In this document: in pieces, positions 51,940 through 60,160 of the stretch
Layout: each line of letters begins with the position of its first letter
Numbering within the stretch: position 1 is the first letter of the stretch
Assembly (NCBI GenBank): GCA_024235395.1
Contig: JACKMK010000003.1
Coordinates: 992,001-1,056,000, forward strand
DNA length: 64,000 bases
Reading direction: 5' to 3'
Source of the DNA: Chromatiaceae bacterium
Lineage (GTDB): Bacteria; Pseudomonadota; Gammaproteobacteria; Chromatiales; Chromatiaceae
Position numbers and translations under genes: made by a program
Notes under the pieces: model-generated
What the model was told of the DNA's origin: nothing
The model's input: the letters and a program-made list of their open reading frames with translations, nothing else
Databases searched by the model: none

Positions 51940-51963
51940 ACGCCCGCCTTGCGCGGGCGTTTC
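51940..51963 (+). terminator. stem-loop terminator after the PEP-CTERM gene
   Basis: ACGCCCGC (51940-51947) pairs with GCGGGCGT (51953-51960), loop CTTGC, followed only by TTC. A good hairpin with a short T-run. Confidence 0.55.
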
Positions 51964-52008
51964 ATGGCATGGAATGGCGCTTGCGTTAATTACGCCGTGG
52001 GCAGTCAG

Positions 52009-52182
52009 TCAGCTATTGCTCGACTCTGTATCCATGTTTCGGCGGCTATCAGGTGTTGCTTGGTTAACGTTCTCTGGCGTCCGGGGGCTGTTTGTGGCTC
52101 GCTTGTGTAGGTCAGACCTGACGTCTTTCCGAAGCTGCTGTGCTTCCTGGAATAGACGGAGGTTATCAGCAATTGATTTCAT
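52009..52182 (-). CDS. hypothetical 57-residue protein
   Basis: MKSIADNLRLFQEAQQLRKDVRSDLH is a basic, amphipathic helix, and the rest is polar and probably disordered (RNMDTESSNS at the end). It starts 2 bases after the stop of the 2TM/GAF-like gene, so the two are likely a translation unit. GGGAGG lies about 10 bases before the ATG. No family recognised. Confidence 0.5.
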   Translation of the reverse strand: MKSIADNLRLFQEAQQLRKDVRSDLHKRATNSPRTPENVNQATPDSRRNMDTESSNS

Positions 52183-52184
52183 GA

Positions 52185-53117
52185 CTACCCAACCTCCCAA
52201 TACTCATCTAAATCTTCGAATCGTCCGAAGAAAGCCCGTTTCAGATATTGGTACTCAAGCAGCAACTTAAAAGGGAAAACCTTTTCTTCCATGAACTCCT
52301 GCATCTCGTCTTCCGCGTCAAAGATCTGTTGGTTATGCAGTTCGATGTTGAGGAAGCCGAAAACAGTACCAAGATGCTCAAGCTTGCACCCCATGTATTG
52401 CTGCATGGTCTTGTAACGCTTGGCACTACCGCATACGTAATCATTCCGATTGAGTACATAAGCTGTGCCGTCAGCTGACTTCATGCACTTAACGCATTCG
52501 TAGCCTTCAAATCTCGGGTCGGACAACGGGATGACCCTGGAGTTCACCAAGTCGCGGTTCGGATGATAGTGTAGCTCATACAAAAGCACGTTGGACTCTT
52601 GGTCGAACGTGTAGAGGGACACAAAAAGGTCCCTCTTTCTGATCTTGATCCGGTTCGAGCTTTGATGAACGTGTTCCGTCAACGCATCGACGACGAGCGT
52701 GATGTTCCGGTCAAATGCGTGCTGATCCTTAAGTTTCTTGAGGCTTGGGAGCTCATCCGAATCGCAACGTCGAATGTGCTGAGCGATTTCGTGGTTCATA
52801 ACCACCAAACACTCTGCGATGTGCTCTGGCTCAATTAATGCGTGTTTGACCGCAGGGAACTTCTTGAACACCACTGAGAGAATTGTGACGATCATCGCGC
52901 CAGCGAGGGTCATCCCTGTCACTGCGTAGTAGACCTTGATTGCGCCTGGTTGAAGCGCGTGGTTGGACAACCAACCAGAGATGGAAAGCCCAAACGCCTT
53001 CTTCAAAAGAAGGTATCCGGACGCCAATAGCAGCACGATCTCGGAAAAGAGCTCCAGCTTGGTGCCAACGATGGTTTTTGAAAGCTTGCCGTAGGCAACG
53101 GCATAAATGCGGCGCAA
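52185..53117 (-). CDS. two-helix membrane protein with cytoplasmic GAF-like sensor domain
   Basis: 310 residues. Two membrane helices near the N-terminus (about 22-40, LFSEIVLLLASGYLLL, and 60-85, VYYAVTGMTLAGAMIVTILSVVF). The rest is cytoplasmic: a helical linker (ALIEPEHIAECLVVMNHEIAQHIRRC) and a GAF-like domain with FVSLYTFDQESNVLLYELHYHPN, CVKCMKSADGTAYVLNRNDYVCGSAKRY and GTVFGFLNIELHNQQIFDAEDEMQEFMEEK. Pattern and location (low-GC, near a tRNA) resemble accessory sensor or defence effectors, but no catalytic residues are seen. Start at 53117 or a downstream ATG. Confidence 0.62.
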   Translation of the reverse strand: MRRIYAVAYGKLSKTIVGTKLELFSEIVLLLASGYLLLKKAFGLSISGWLSNHALQPGAIKVYYAVTGMTLAGAMIVTILSVVFKKFPAVKHALIEPEHIAECLVVMNHEIAQHIRRCDSDELPSLKKLKDQHAFDRNITLVVDALTEHVHQSSNRIKIRKRDLFVSLYTFDQESNVLLYELHYHPNRDLVNSRVIPLSDPRFEGYECVKCMKSADGTAYVLNRNDYVCGSAKRYKTMQQYMGCKLEHLGTVFGFLNIELHNQQIFDAEDEMQEFMEEKVFPFKLLLEYQYLKRAFFGRFEDLDEYWEVG

Positions 53118-53336
53118 GTTCGCGATTCCTTTCCCGTTACGGCGTGATTGCGTTGTTCTTATGACGCTGATTATTGATGAATTTGAAAGGAAACGGAAAC
53201 TAGCGCAGCCACGATTAACCTGGCGGGTGTCAGCCTACCGGGGCACTGAGCAGGAGTTCATTTCTCCCAGAATTTTGCCCGGCGAAGGACCGCGCAATGA
53301 GCGTGGCCACTAAGTATATGTTTATTAATCAGAAAA

Positions 53337-53413
53337 TGGCGCGCCCGAGAGGATTTGAACCTCTGACCCCAGCCTTCGGAGGGCTGTACTCTATCCAACT
53401 GAGCTACGGGCGC
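53337..53413 (-). tRNA. tRNA-Arg (CCG anticodon)
   Basis: Full cloverleaf on the minus strand: acceptor GCGCCCG/CGGGCGC, D arm AGCTCAGTTGGATAGAGT, anticodon stem CAGCC/GGCTG with loop CTCCGAA (anticodon CCG), TpsiC arm AGAGGTTCAAATCCTCT. Discriminator G and CCA are encoded. Reads CGG codons. Confidence 0.97.
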
Positions 53414-53912
53414 TATGAGAACGGATGTGGCGCAATCAGCGGCTCAACCCGCCACTGAGGCAGTGATGGAGCGTGCCTTCGCTGGTGCGCGGCGTTTCGG
53501 GTCCGAATACGGCGGCGGTCTCGATCGCGACGAGTGACGGCCACCGTTGTTCCGGGGCCCGCATTCTCGCCGATTTGCCCGGTCCAGCTCAATGCCGTAG
53601 ACGACATTCTTACCGCCGGTCCTCGCAGGCCTCCTACTGGCGCCGGCTGCGCCGCCAGCCAGCGCGCATGGCCGTTGCCCAAACCGCATCCCACCGCGTG
53701 CGATCCAGCCCGGCTTCCCGTTTCGAGGGGCGGCCGGCTGTCCGCACCCCGTCCCAAATATATCGGCTGAATGACGTCCATACAAAAAATCAATGCCTGC
53801 ATCAAAAAAACTAGCCTATGCTTAGGCAGTGCATGGTGCGACGCAACAACCGCGGCGTCAGACCGCGGTGCGCTCCATGCAAGACCACCACCGATAGCGA
53901 AGGAGAATGATG
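53414..53912. other. 499-base stretch without a gene
   Basis: Between tRNA-Arg and the DsrC-like gene. No frame looks coding. The right part contains a short inverted repeat (53814-53827), a nested stem-loop (53831-53880) and two runs of seven A's (near 53790 and 53806). Confidence 0.45.
53831..53880 (+). promoter_or_regulatory. nested stem-loop in front of the DsrC-like gene
   Basis: Outer stem GCATGG (53831-53836) with CCATGC (53875-53880); inner stem ACCGCGG (53849-53855) with CCGCGGT (53863-53869) and loop CGTCAGA. It ends about 32 bases before the start codon. On the minus strand the same region continues to GCCTAAGCATAGGC and TTTTTTT, so it could instead be a short transcript from the other strand. 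Confidence 0.45.
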
Positions 53913-54257
53913 ATGTCCCTTGCAGCAGCGACACGCGTCCTCGACGGCGCGGTCAAGGCCCTCCCATTGGACGAAGATGGCTTCCTGCTCGAACACCGAT
54001 TCTGGAATCGTGCGCTGGCACAGCAGCTCGCTGACCATATGGGGGTCGGCCAACTGGGTGCAACCCATTGGCTGATCATCGATTTCGTGCGCGACAAGTA
54101 CTTCCGTACCGGCGCCATGCCGCCGATGCGCAACCTGTGCCGCAAGCTGGGTGTCGATCGCGAGGCGGTCAAAAAGGCATTCGGTGGCTGCCGCGAACTC
54201 TGGCAGATCGCTGGCCTGCCCAACCCGGGCAGTGAGGCGCTCAGTTACATGAGCTGA
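53913..54257 (+). CDS. DsrC/TusE-family protein lacking conserved C-terminal cysteines
   Basis: 114 residues from the ATG at 53913, AGGAG placed 7 bases upstream (two more ATG codons lie at 53907 and 53910). DsrC-family core: LPLDEDGFLLEHRFWNRALAQQLADHMGVGQLGATHWLIIDFVRDKYFRTGAMPPMRNLCRKLGVDREAVKKAF. The C-terminal arm AGLPNPGSEALSYMS lacks the penultimate Cys that carries the persulfide in DsrC and TusE, and the second Cys of DsrC is also replaced (Trp at its position). Two Cys elsewhere. It may be regulatory (RspA-type) rather than a sulfur carrier. Confidence 0.85.
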   Translation: MSLAAATRVLDGAVKALPLDEDGFLLEHRFWNRALAQQLADHMGVGQLGATHWLIIDFVRDKYFRTGAMPPMRNLCRKLGVDREAVKKAFGGCRELWQIAGLPNPGSEALSYMS

Positions 54258-54310
54258 AGGCATTCACGGGATGGCCCCGGTCGACGCAAGGCTCGACCGG
54301 GGCATACGAA

Positions 54311-55606
54311 TCACTCGACAACCCGATCGATCAACAGCTGCACGCTGTCTGGCGGTTCTTGGGTGGTGACGACCTGGTCGCTGGCGACCATATCGCCGGC
54401 CTGCGTACCCGCCTGCCCGCTTTTCGAGACCTTGGCGCTCACCTTGACGCGCGGGAATGCCGAAAGTTTCATCGCCGGCATCATCGCCATGGCGTCGGTC
54501 AGCGTGACCCGCAGCGGTAGTTCACCTGCCTGATGTCGGGCGACCGCGAGCGGCATCGGTGGACCGCTTTCTGCGCGTGCCAGGACGAACACGGTATCGC
54601 TCGGATCGACCTGTTCAAGCAGCGACGGTGCGAGCGCAACCTCGACGACAATCGCCGCACCCTGCGACGGGTCGGCCGGTACATCGCCCGCGGGTACGTC
54701 GGCCGCCGCGGTGCTCGGGGCACCACCCATGATCGGCGGCAGGCCCCCGGTGGCCGCCGGTAGCTGGCCGCCGACGCGGGTGATCATTTGGCCGAGTTCG
54801 GTCTGCATCTGCGGCTCTCCGGCGAGCAACGGATAGGCGCGCTGCCAGAACTCCAGGGCCTTCGCGTTGTCGCCCTGTTCCGCCGCCGCATTGCCGAGCA
54901 GCCACAGCGCGGTCACGCTCTGCGGGTCGATCGTCAACGCCTTTTGCAGCAGTTCCACTGCGCGGGGTCCGACCCGTCTTCCATCGCGCATGGCCATCGC
55001 GTCCGCGAGCGACAACAGGCCGGCGGTGTCGTCCGGCAACAGACGAACGACGTTTTCAAACGCATAGACCGCATCCGGGTAGTTCTGCAGCCGCATATAG
55101 GTGCGGCCGAGCAGGTACCAGCCATCCGGGTTGTCTGGATTGGCTTCCAGGCGGCTGCGCAACTGGGCGACCAGTTCGTCGATCGGCGGCGCTTCGCCGT
55201 TGCTGCCGTGCCCTGCCGCGCGCTGGACGGCCGGTTGCGCCGCGATCAACTCCGGTGAACCGATATGCAGGTACAGCGGTACGGTGATTGCCGGGACCAT
55301 CAACGCCGCAACCAGAAGCGCCCAGCCACCACCGGATCGGCCGGCCGGGGTGACATGCGTCGAGGTGCCCTCGAGGTCCTGGGCAAGCGCGAGTTCAAGG
55401 TCTTGCTTAGCCTGGTTGAACTCCTCTTCGGACAACTCCCCGGCATCTTTCTGCTTGCGCAGTTCGGCGAGGTGTTCGCGCGCAATCGCCACGTTGAGTT
55501 GCTCGGTGGTATCGCTGCGTGCGGCGTGACTGCGCAGCAGTGTCGGGGCGAGTAGAGCCAGGGCCGCCACGATCATCGCGGCCGAGATAATCCAGAACAG
55601 GGTCAT
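54311..55606 (-). CDS. ccmI: cytochrome c maturation protein CcmI (TPR)
   Basis: 431 residues from the ATG at 55606. Two membrane helices near the start (MTLFWIISAAMIVAALALLAPTLL and WALLVAALMVPAITVPLYLHI) flank a cytoplasmic leucine-rich segment, and TPR repeats fill the periplasmic part (GWYLLGRTYMRLQNYPDAVYAFENVVRLLPDD, ALWLLGNAAAEQGDNAKALEFWQRAYPLL). The C-terminal domain (about 320-431) has VEVALAPSLLEQVDPSDTVFVLAR. CcmI chaperones apocytochrome to the CcmFH ligase. Overlaps ccmH by 4 bases. Last gene of the operon. Confidence 0.93.
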   Translation of the reverse strand: MTLFWIISAAMIVAALALLAPTLLRSHAARSDTTEQLNVAIAREHLAELRKQKDAGELSEEEFNQAKQDLELALAQDLEGTSTHVTPAGRSGGGWALLVAALMVPAITVPLYLHIGSPELIAAQPAVQRAAGHGSNGEAPPIDELVAQLRSRLEANPDNPDGWYLLGRTYMRLQNYPDAVYAFENVVRLLPDDTAGLLSLADAMAMRDGRRVGPRAVELLQKALTIDPQSVTALWLLGNAAAEQGDNAKALEFWQRAYPLLAGEPQMQTELGQMITRVGGQLPAATGGLPPIMGGAPSTAAADVPAGDVPADPSQGAAIVVEVALAPSLLEQVDPSDTVFVLARAESGPPMPLAVARHQAGELPLRVTLTDAMAMMPAMKLSAFPRVKVSAKVSKSGQAGTQAGDMVASDQVVTTQEPPDSVQLLIDRVVE

Positions 55607-56073
55607 GTGTTTCTCTTGTCGAGGTCGTCGTCCAGCAGCGAGGCGGCGGTCTTGAGCGTGGCCGTATCGACGTTCAGGGATTGCTCGGCGCGCCGGCGCC
55701 GTATCGTACGAATCAGCAGTGCGACGCCGATCAGCAGGATCACGAATGGGCCGCCCCACAGCAGCAGGGTGTTGCTGTTCAGCGGTGGCCGGTACAGCAC
55801 GAACTCACCGTAGCGGTCGACCATATAGTCGGCGATCTCCCGCTCGGTCTTGTCCTGCTTCACCATTTCATACGTCTTGCGCCGCAGATCGACGGCCAGT
55901 TCCGCGTTCGAGTCGGCGAGGTTCTGGTTCTGGCAGACCAGGCAACGCAACTCCGCGATCAGCTTGGTGTAGCGCGCCTCCTGCTCGGCGCTGTCGAACT
56001 CGTGGACTTCGACTCGAGCGTTCGCAGCGGCCGTCAGCAACACGACCAGGATTGCGGCAGTGAATCGCTTCAT
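55603..56073 (-). CDS. ccmH: cytochrome c maturation protein CcmH
   Basis: 156 residues. Signal peptide to about residue 19. The redox motif LRC44LVC47QNQ is the CcmH hallmark. A membrane helix near 105-122 (LLLWGGPFVILLIGVALLIRTI) anchors it. It reduces the apocytochrome CxxCH disulfide and forms the ligation complex with CcmF and CcmI. Its start overlaps ccmG by 4 bases and its end overlaps ccmI by 4 bases. Confidence 0.97.
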   Translation of the reverse strand: MKRFTAAILVVLLTAAANARVEVHEFDSAEQEARYTKLIAELRCLVCQNQNLADSNAELAVDLRRKTYEMVKQDKTEREIADYMVDRYGEFVLYRPPLNSNTLLLWGGPFVILLIGVALLIRTIRRRRAEQSLNVDTATLKTAASLLDDDLDKRNT

Positions 56074-56615
56074 GAAGGGCTCCGCTGGGCAAAGTACGGC
56101 TTGAACTTCTCTTCCCAGACCCGCGGATGGACCGCGCCGGTGTGTTTCTCGCGCACCACGCCGTCGGCATCGATCAGGAAGGTTTCGGGGGCGCCGTACA
56201 CACCCCAGTCGATGACCGCGTCGCTGTTCGGGTCGAAACCGACCTTCAGGAAGGGATTGCCCATGCGTGCGAGCATCGCGCGCGCCTCGGCGGCATCGTC
56301 ACGCCAGTTGATGCCGATGATCGGCACCTGCTCGCGCTGTGCGAGGTGCAACAGGTACTCGTGCTCCTTCCAGCATTCCGGGCACCAGGTGCCCCAGACG
56401 TTGAGCAGCCAGGGCTTCCCGCGCATGTCCGCCGAACGCACCGACTGCGACGGGTCTAACAGGTCGGGGAGGGCGAACTCGGGCGCGGCCCGGCCGATGA
56501 ACTGGGTCGGTACGTCACGCGGGTTGTATTCACCCTCGTTCATCTTGTCCAACGTGAACCAGAAAAGTCCGGCCAGGGCGAGAAACAGCGCCAGAGGAAT
56601 GACCGCACGGTTCAT
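56070..56615 (-). CDS. ccmG: periplasmic thiol:disulfide oxidoreductase CcmG/DsbE
   Basis: 181 residues from the ATG at 56615. Membrane anchor about 4-22, then a thioredoxin fold with active site WC78PEC81 and the cis-Pro-containing YGAPETFLID. Keeps apocytochrome thiols reduced. The longer upstream frame belongs to ccmF. It overlaps ccmF by 4 bases and ccmH by 4. Confidence 0.96.
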   Translation of the reverse strand: MNRAVIPLALFLALAGLFWFTLDKMNEGEYNPRDVPTQFIGRAAPEFALPDLLDPSQSVRSADMRGKPWLLNVWGTWCPECWKEHEYLLHLAQREQVPIIGINWRDDAAEARAMLARMGNPFLKVGFDPNSDAVIDWGVYGAPETFLIDADGVVREKHTGAVHPRVWEEKFKPYFAQRSPS

Positions 56616-58570
56616 GCGCGGGCCTCTGCCGCCTGCGCGGAACGTGCGCGCCGTGCCAGGGTCCGGTAGCGCCGATCGGTCGCCGCCAGCCCACCGCCGA
56701 TCGCCATCAGCAGTCCGCCCAGCCACAGCCAGCGCACGAAGGGTTTGTGGTAGATGCGCAGGCTCCAGGCGCCCTTGCCGAGGTCTTCGCCGAGCGCGAC
56801 GAACAGGTCGCGCGTAAGACCGGGGTCGATCGCCGCTTCGGTCATCGGCATCGTCTGCACGAAGTAGATGCGCTTCTCGGGGTGCATCTCGGCGACCGGT
56901 TCACCGTCTTGGGTCGCGGTCAAGTGGCCCCGGTAGGCATTGTAGTTCGGCCCCTTGGAGGTCTCGACACTATGAAATTCAAACCGGTATCCGCCCAGTT
57001 CGTAGGCCTCGCCGGGCGCCAGACGGATGTCCTTTTCGGTCGAGTACAGCGAGGTGAGGGTCACGCCGACGATGAACACCGCCATGCCGAGATGACCGAG
57101 CACCATGCCCCAGAAACCGCGCGGCACGTGCCGCAGATTGTAGTGCGGGCGCAGCCGGTCGAGGATCGCAGCGACCGTCGAGCCGAGCACCCATAGGGCC
57201 AGCACCACGCCGGCGGCCGCCTGCCACATGAACTCCGGGGTCAGCAGGCTGGCATAGGCGATGCCGACGACCAGCGCGACGATCGCCGGGATCCGCAGCT
57301 TGGGCCACAGGTTGGTGAAGCTGTCGCGTTTCCAGCGTGCCAGGGTGCCGATCCCGACCAGCAGTGCGAGTGGTGCCGTCAGCGGGATGAACACGCTGTT
57401 GAAATACGGAGGTCCTACCGAGATCTTGCCGAGTTCGAGGGCGTCGACCGCCAGCGGATAGAGCGTGCCGAGCAGAATGCTGGTCGCCGCGACGACCAGC
57501 AGCACGTTGTTCAGCAAAAGCCCGGTCTCGCGCGACAACAGCTCGAAGCGCACGCTGCTCTTGATCTGGTTCGCGCGCACCGCGTACACGGTCAGCGACG
57601 AGCCGACCACGGTCATCAGGAACAGCAGGATGAACACGCCGCGTTCGGGGTCGGAGGCGAAGGCGTGCACCGAGGTCAGCACCCCGGAGCGGACCAGGAA
57701 GGTGCCGAGCAGGCTCAGCGAAAACGTGAAGATCGCCAGCAACACCGTCCAGGCCTTGAATGCGCCGCGCTTCTCGGTGACCGCCAGCGAATGCATCAGC
57801 GCGGTACCCACCAGCCACGGCATGAACGAGGCGTTTTCGACCGGATCCCAGAACCACCAGCCGCCCCAGCCCAGCTCGTAGTACGCCCACCAGCTGCCCA
57901 GGGTGATGCCGAGCGTCAGGCACAGCCAGGCCATGTTGGTCCAGGGGCGCGACCAGCGCGCCCAGGCCGCGTCGAGGCGCCCGCCGAGCATTGCCGCGAC
58001 GGCAAACGCGAAGGGCACCGCGAAGCCGACATAGCCCATGTAGAGCATCGGGGGGTGCACGATCAGGCCGAAATCCTGCAGCAGGGGGTTGAGGTCGCGG
58101 CCGTCGGCCGGCGGCATCGGCAGGCGGTCAAACGGGTTCGAGGTCATCAACATGAACAACAGGAAGCCGACCGCGATCAGGCCCAGCACCGACAACACGC
58201 GCGCGATCATCACCAGTGGAATGCTGCGACTGAACAGCGTGACCGCGGTGGTCCACAGTGACAGCACCAGTGCCCACAGCAGCAGGGAGCCTTCATGGCC
58301 GCCCCAGACGGCGGAGAACAGGTACTGGGTGGGCAGCTGGGTGTTGGAGTTCTGGGCGACGTAGGCGACGCTGAAGTCGTGGGTCAGAAAGCTGTACGTC
58401 AGCAGGCCGAAGGCGGTCGCGACGAACAGCAGTTGCAGGCGCGCGACCGGCGCCGCCAGTAGCATCCAGTTGGTGATCCCCCTTTGTGCACCGATCAGCG
58501 GAAATATCGCTAGAATCGCGGACAGTGACAGGGCGATGAGCAGTGCGATCTGGCCGAGTTCAGGTATCAC
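56612..58570 (-). CDS. ccmF: cytochrome c heme lyase CcmF
   Basis: 652 residues, about 14 membrane segments. The heme-handling WWD motif is present as ELGWGGWWFWDPVENASFMPWLVGTALMHSLAV, with conserved His in the flanking loops (SVWGGHEGSLLLWALVL, and MEAMPEXX-type downstream). CcmF carries heme to apocytochrome thiols. Coupled by 4-base overlaps with ccmE upstream and ccmG downstream. Confidence 0.97.
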   Translation of the reverse strand: MIPELGQIALLIALSLSAILAIFPLIGAQRGITNWMLLAAPVARLQLLFVATAFGLLTYSFLTHDFSVAYVAQNSNTQLPTQYLFSAVWGGHEGSLLLWALVLSLWTTAVTLFSRSIPLVMIARVLSVLGLIAVGFLLFMLMTSNPFDRLPMPPADGRDLNPLLQDFGLIVHPPMLYMGYVGFAVPFAFAVAAMLGGRLDAAWARWSRPWTNMAWLCLTLGITLGSWWAYYELGWGGWWFWDPVENASFMPWLVGTALMHSLAVTEKRGAFKAWTVLLAIFTFSLSLLGTFLVRSGVLTSVHAFASDPERGVFILLFLMTVVGSSLTVYAVRANQIKSSVRFELLSRETGLLLNNVLLVVAATSILLGTLYPLAVDALELGKISVGPPYFNSVFIPLTAPLALLVGIGTLARWKRDSFTNLWPKLRIPAIVALVVGIAYASLLTPEFMWQAAAGVVLALWVLGSTVAAILDRLRPHYNLRHVPRGFWGMVLGHLGMAVFIVGVTLTSLYSTEKDIRLAPGEAYELGGYRFEFHSVETSKGPNYNAYRGHLTATQDGEPVAEMHPEKRIYFVQTMPMTEAAIDPGLTRDLFVALGEDLGKGAWSLRIYHKPFVRWLWLGGLLMAIGGGLAATDRRYRTLARRARSAQAAEARA

Positions 58571-59025
58571 AGCGGCTTGCTCCCCGGATGACGTTCACCC
58601 ATCTTGCCGGATTTCTCCAGCGCGGCCGCGACCTCCGGCGGCATGTAGTTCTCGTCGTGCTTGGCCAGGACCTCCTCGGCGACGAACACGTTGTCGGGGC
58701 CCATACGCCCCTGCGCGATCACTCCCTGGCCTTCGGCGAACAGGTCGGGCAGGATGCCGGAGTAGGCGACGGTGACCCGCTGCGCCATGTCGGTGACGAC
58801 AAAGTTGACCGTGAGGTCACCCTCTTTGCGCTGCACGCTGCCCTGCTCGACCAGGCCGCCGAGGCGGAAGATGTGGTTGGCCGGGGCCTTGCCCTCGGCG
58901 ACCTCGGTCGGCGAGAAGAAATACGACAGGTTGCCTTCCAGCGCGTTCAGCACCAGGTAGGTGGCCAGACCCAGTGCGGCCAGTCCGACCACGATAATGC
59001 CCAGGCGTTTGTGTCTGGCTTTCAT
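58567..59025 (-). CDS. ccmE: heme chaperone CcmE
   Basis: 152 residues. Membrane anchor about 8-28, then an OB-fold with NLSYFFSPTEVAEG, FRLGGLVEQGSV and the heme-binding H123-D-E-N-Y-M-P motif (H covalently binds heme). It receives heme from the CcmABCD complex. Overlaps ccmD by 4 bases. Confidence 0.97.
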   Translation of the reverse strand: MKARHKRLGIIVVGLAALGLATYLVLNALEGNLSYFFSPTEVAEGKAPANHIFRLGGLVEQGSVQRKEGDLTVNFVVTDMAQRVTVAYSGILPDLFAEGQGVIAQGRMGPDNVFVAEEVLAKHDENYMPPEVAAALEKSGKMGERHPGSKPL

Positions 59026-59189
59026 TGATTGACCTCCTGCTCGAGCCGGGTGAGGCGCGAGATACGTTTGCGAATCTGCCGCGAGCGACCGCGCAACAGC
59101 AGCGGTTCGCCGATCATGAACAGCGCTGTCACGCCGAACGAACCCCAGACATACAGGCCGTAGCCACCCATGTGAAAGAACTCGGCCAT
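59022..59189 (-). CDS. ccmD: cytochrome c maturation protein CcmD
   Basis: 55 residues from the ATG at 59189. One membrane helix (MGGYGLYVWGSFGVTALFMIGEPLLL) and a basic C-terminal tail (RGRSRQIRKRISRLTRLEQEV). CcmD stabilises CcmE with CcmC. One base separates it from ccmC. A longer reading frame upstream lies inside ccmC and is not credible. Confidence 0.93.
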   Translation of the reverse strand: MAEFFHMGGYGLYVWGSFGVTALFMIGEPLLLRGRSRQIRKRISRLTRLEQEVNQ

Positions 59190-59190
59190 G

Positions 59191-59940
59191 TCACATACCC
59201 TCTTCGGCGAGTTCGCGAACCCAGCTGGTGCTGCGTTCACGTTCGAGTATCACGGTGCGCACGCGCGCCATCGACACGGCGATTGCATAAGCCCAGAAGC
59301 CCAGCGTCATGATCAGCATCGTGATCAGCATCGTCTCGTCCATCGAGGACTTCTCGTTCATCTTGATCGTCGCGCCCTGGTGCAGGGTGTTCCACCATTT
59401 CACCGAGTAATAAATGATCGGCACATTGACGACCCCGACCAGCAACAGGATCGCGCTCGCGCGGTCGGCACGCCGCGGATCGTCGATCGCCGAGCGCAGC
59501 GCCATGTAACCCATGTAGAGGAACAGCAGGATCAGTTCGGAAGTGATGCGCGCGTCCCAGACCCACCAGGCGCCCCACATCGGTTTGCCCCAGAACGAGC
59601 CGGTCCACAACGACAGGAACGCGAACATCGCGCCAGTCGGGGCCAGTGACTGGGCCATCATCGCCGACAGCCGGGTGTTGAAGACCAGGCCCAGCGCCGC
59701 CCAGCCGGCCATCACCAGGTAGATGAACATCGACATCCACGATGCCGGCACATGCACGAAGATGATCCGGTAGCCCTCACCCTGTTTGTAGTCGGTCGGC
59801 GCGACGAAGAAGCTCATATACAGCCCGATCGCAATCAGCACGACTGCGATCACCGCGGAAACCAGGGAGATCTTGCGGGCCAGCGGATAGAACGTGGCCG
59901 GCGAGGAAAATTTGAACCAGTTGATCAGTCGGTTTGCCAT
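59191..59940 (-). CDS. ccmC: heme handling protein CcmC
   Basis: 249 residues with six membrane helices. The WWD motif KPMWGAWWVWDARITSELILLFLYMGYMAL and the conserved His residues in FVHVPASWMSMFIYL and NTLHQGAT are those of CcmC. It loads heme onto CcmE. The next gene (ccmB) lies 220 bases upstream, an unusual gap within the ccm cluster with no gene in it. Confidence 0.97.
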   Translation of the reverse strand: MANRLINWFKFSSPATFYPLARKISLVSAVIAVVLIAIGLYMSFFVAPTDYKQGEGYRIIFVHVPASWMSMFIYLVMAGWAALGLVFNTRLSAMMAQSLAPTGAMFAFLSLWTGSFWGKPMWGAWWVWDARITSELILLFLYMGYMALRSAIDDPRRADRASAILLLVGVVNVPIIYYSVKWWNTLHQGATIKMNEKSSMDETMLITMLIMTLGFWAYAIAVSMARVRTVILERERSTSWVRELAEEGM

Positions 59941-60160
59941 CGTGCCTCGAATAATGTCTAAGGGCAGCGCGTGTGTCGGTGACCCCGGTCACCTTCGCGG
60001 GTTCCGCCTGGGAACCCGGTATTGTGCCGCAATTTTTCAGCAATTCCTTGAGCTGGATAGCTTTTTTGTGTTTCGTCGGCCTCGGGCCCGGCCCGGGCGG
60101 CTAAGCCTACCGAACACACTGGACCGGCGCAAAAGCCGCAAGTTCACGCCGGGCGGACAT

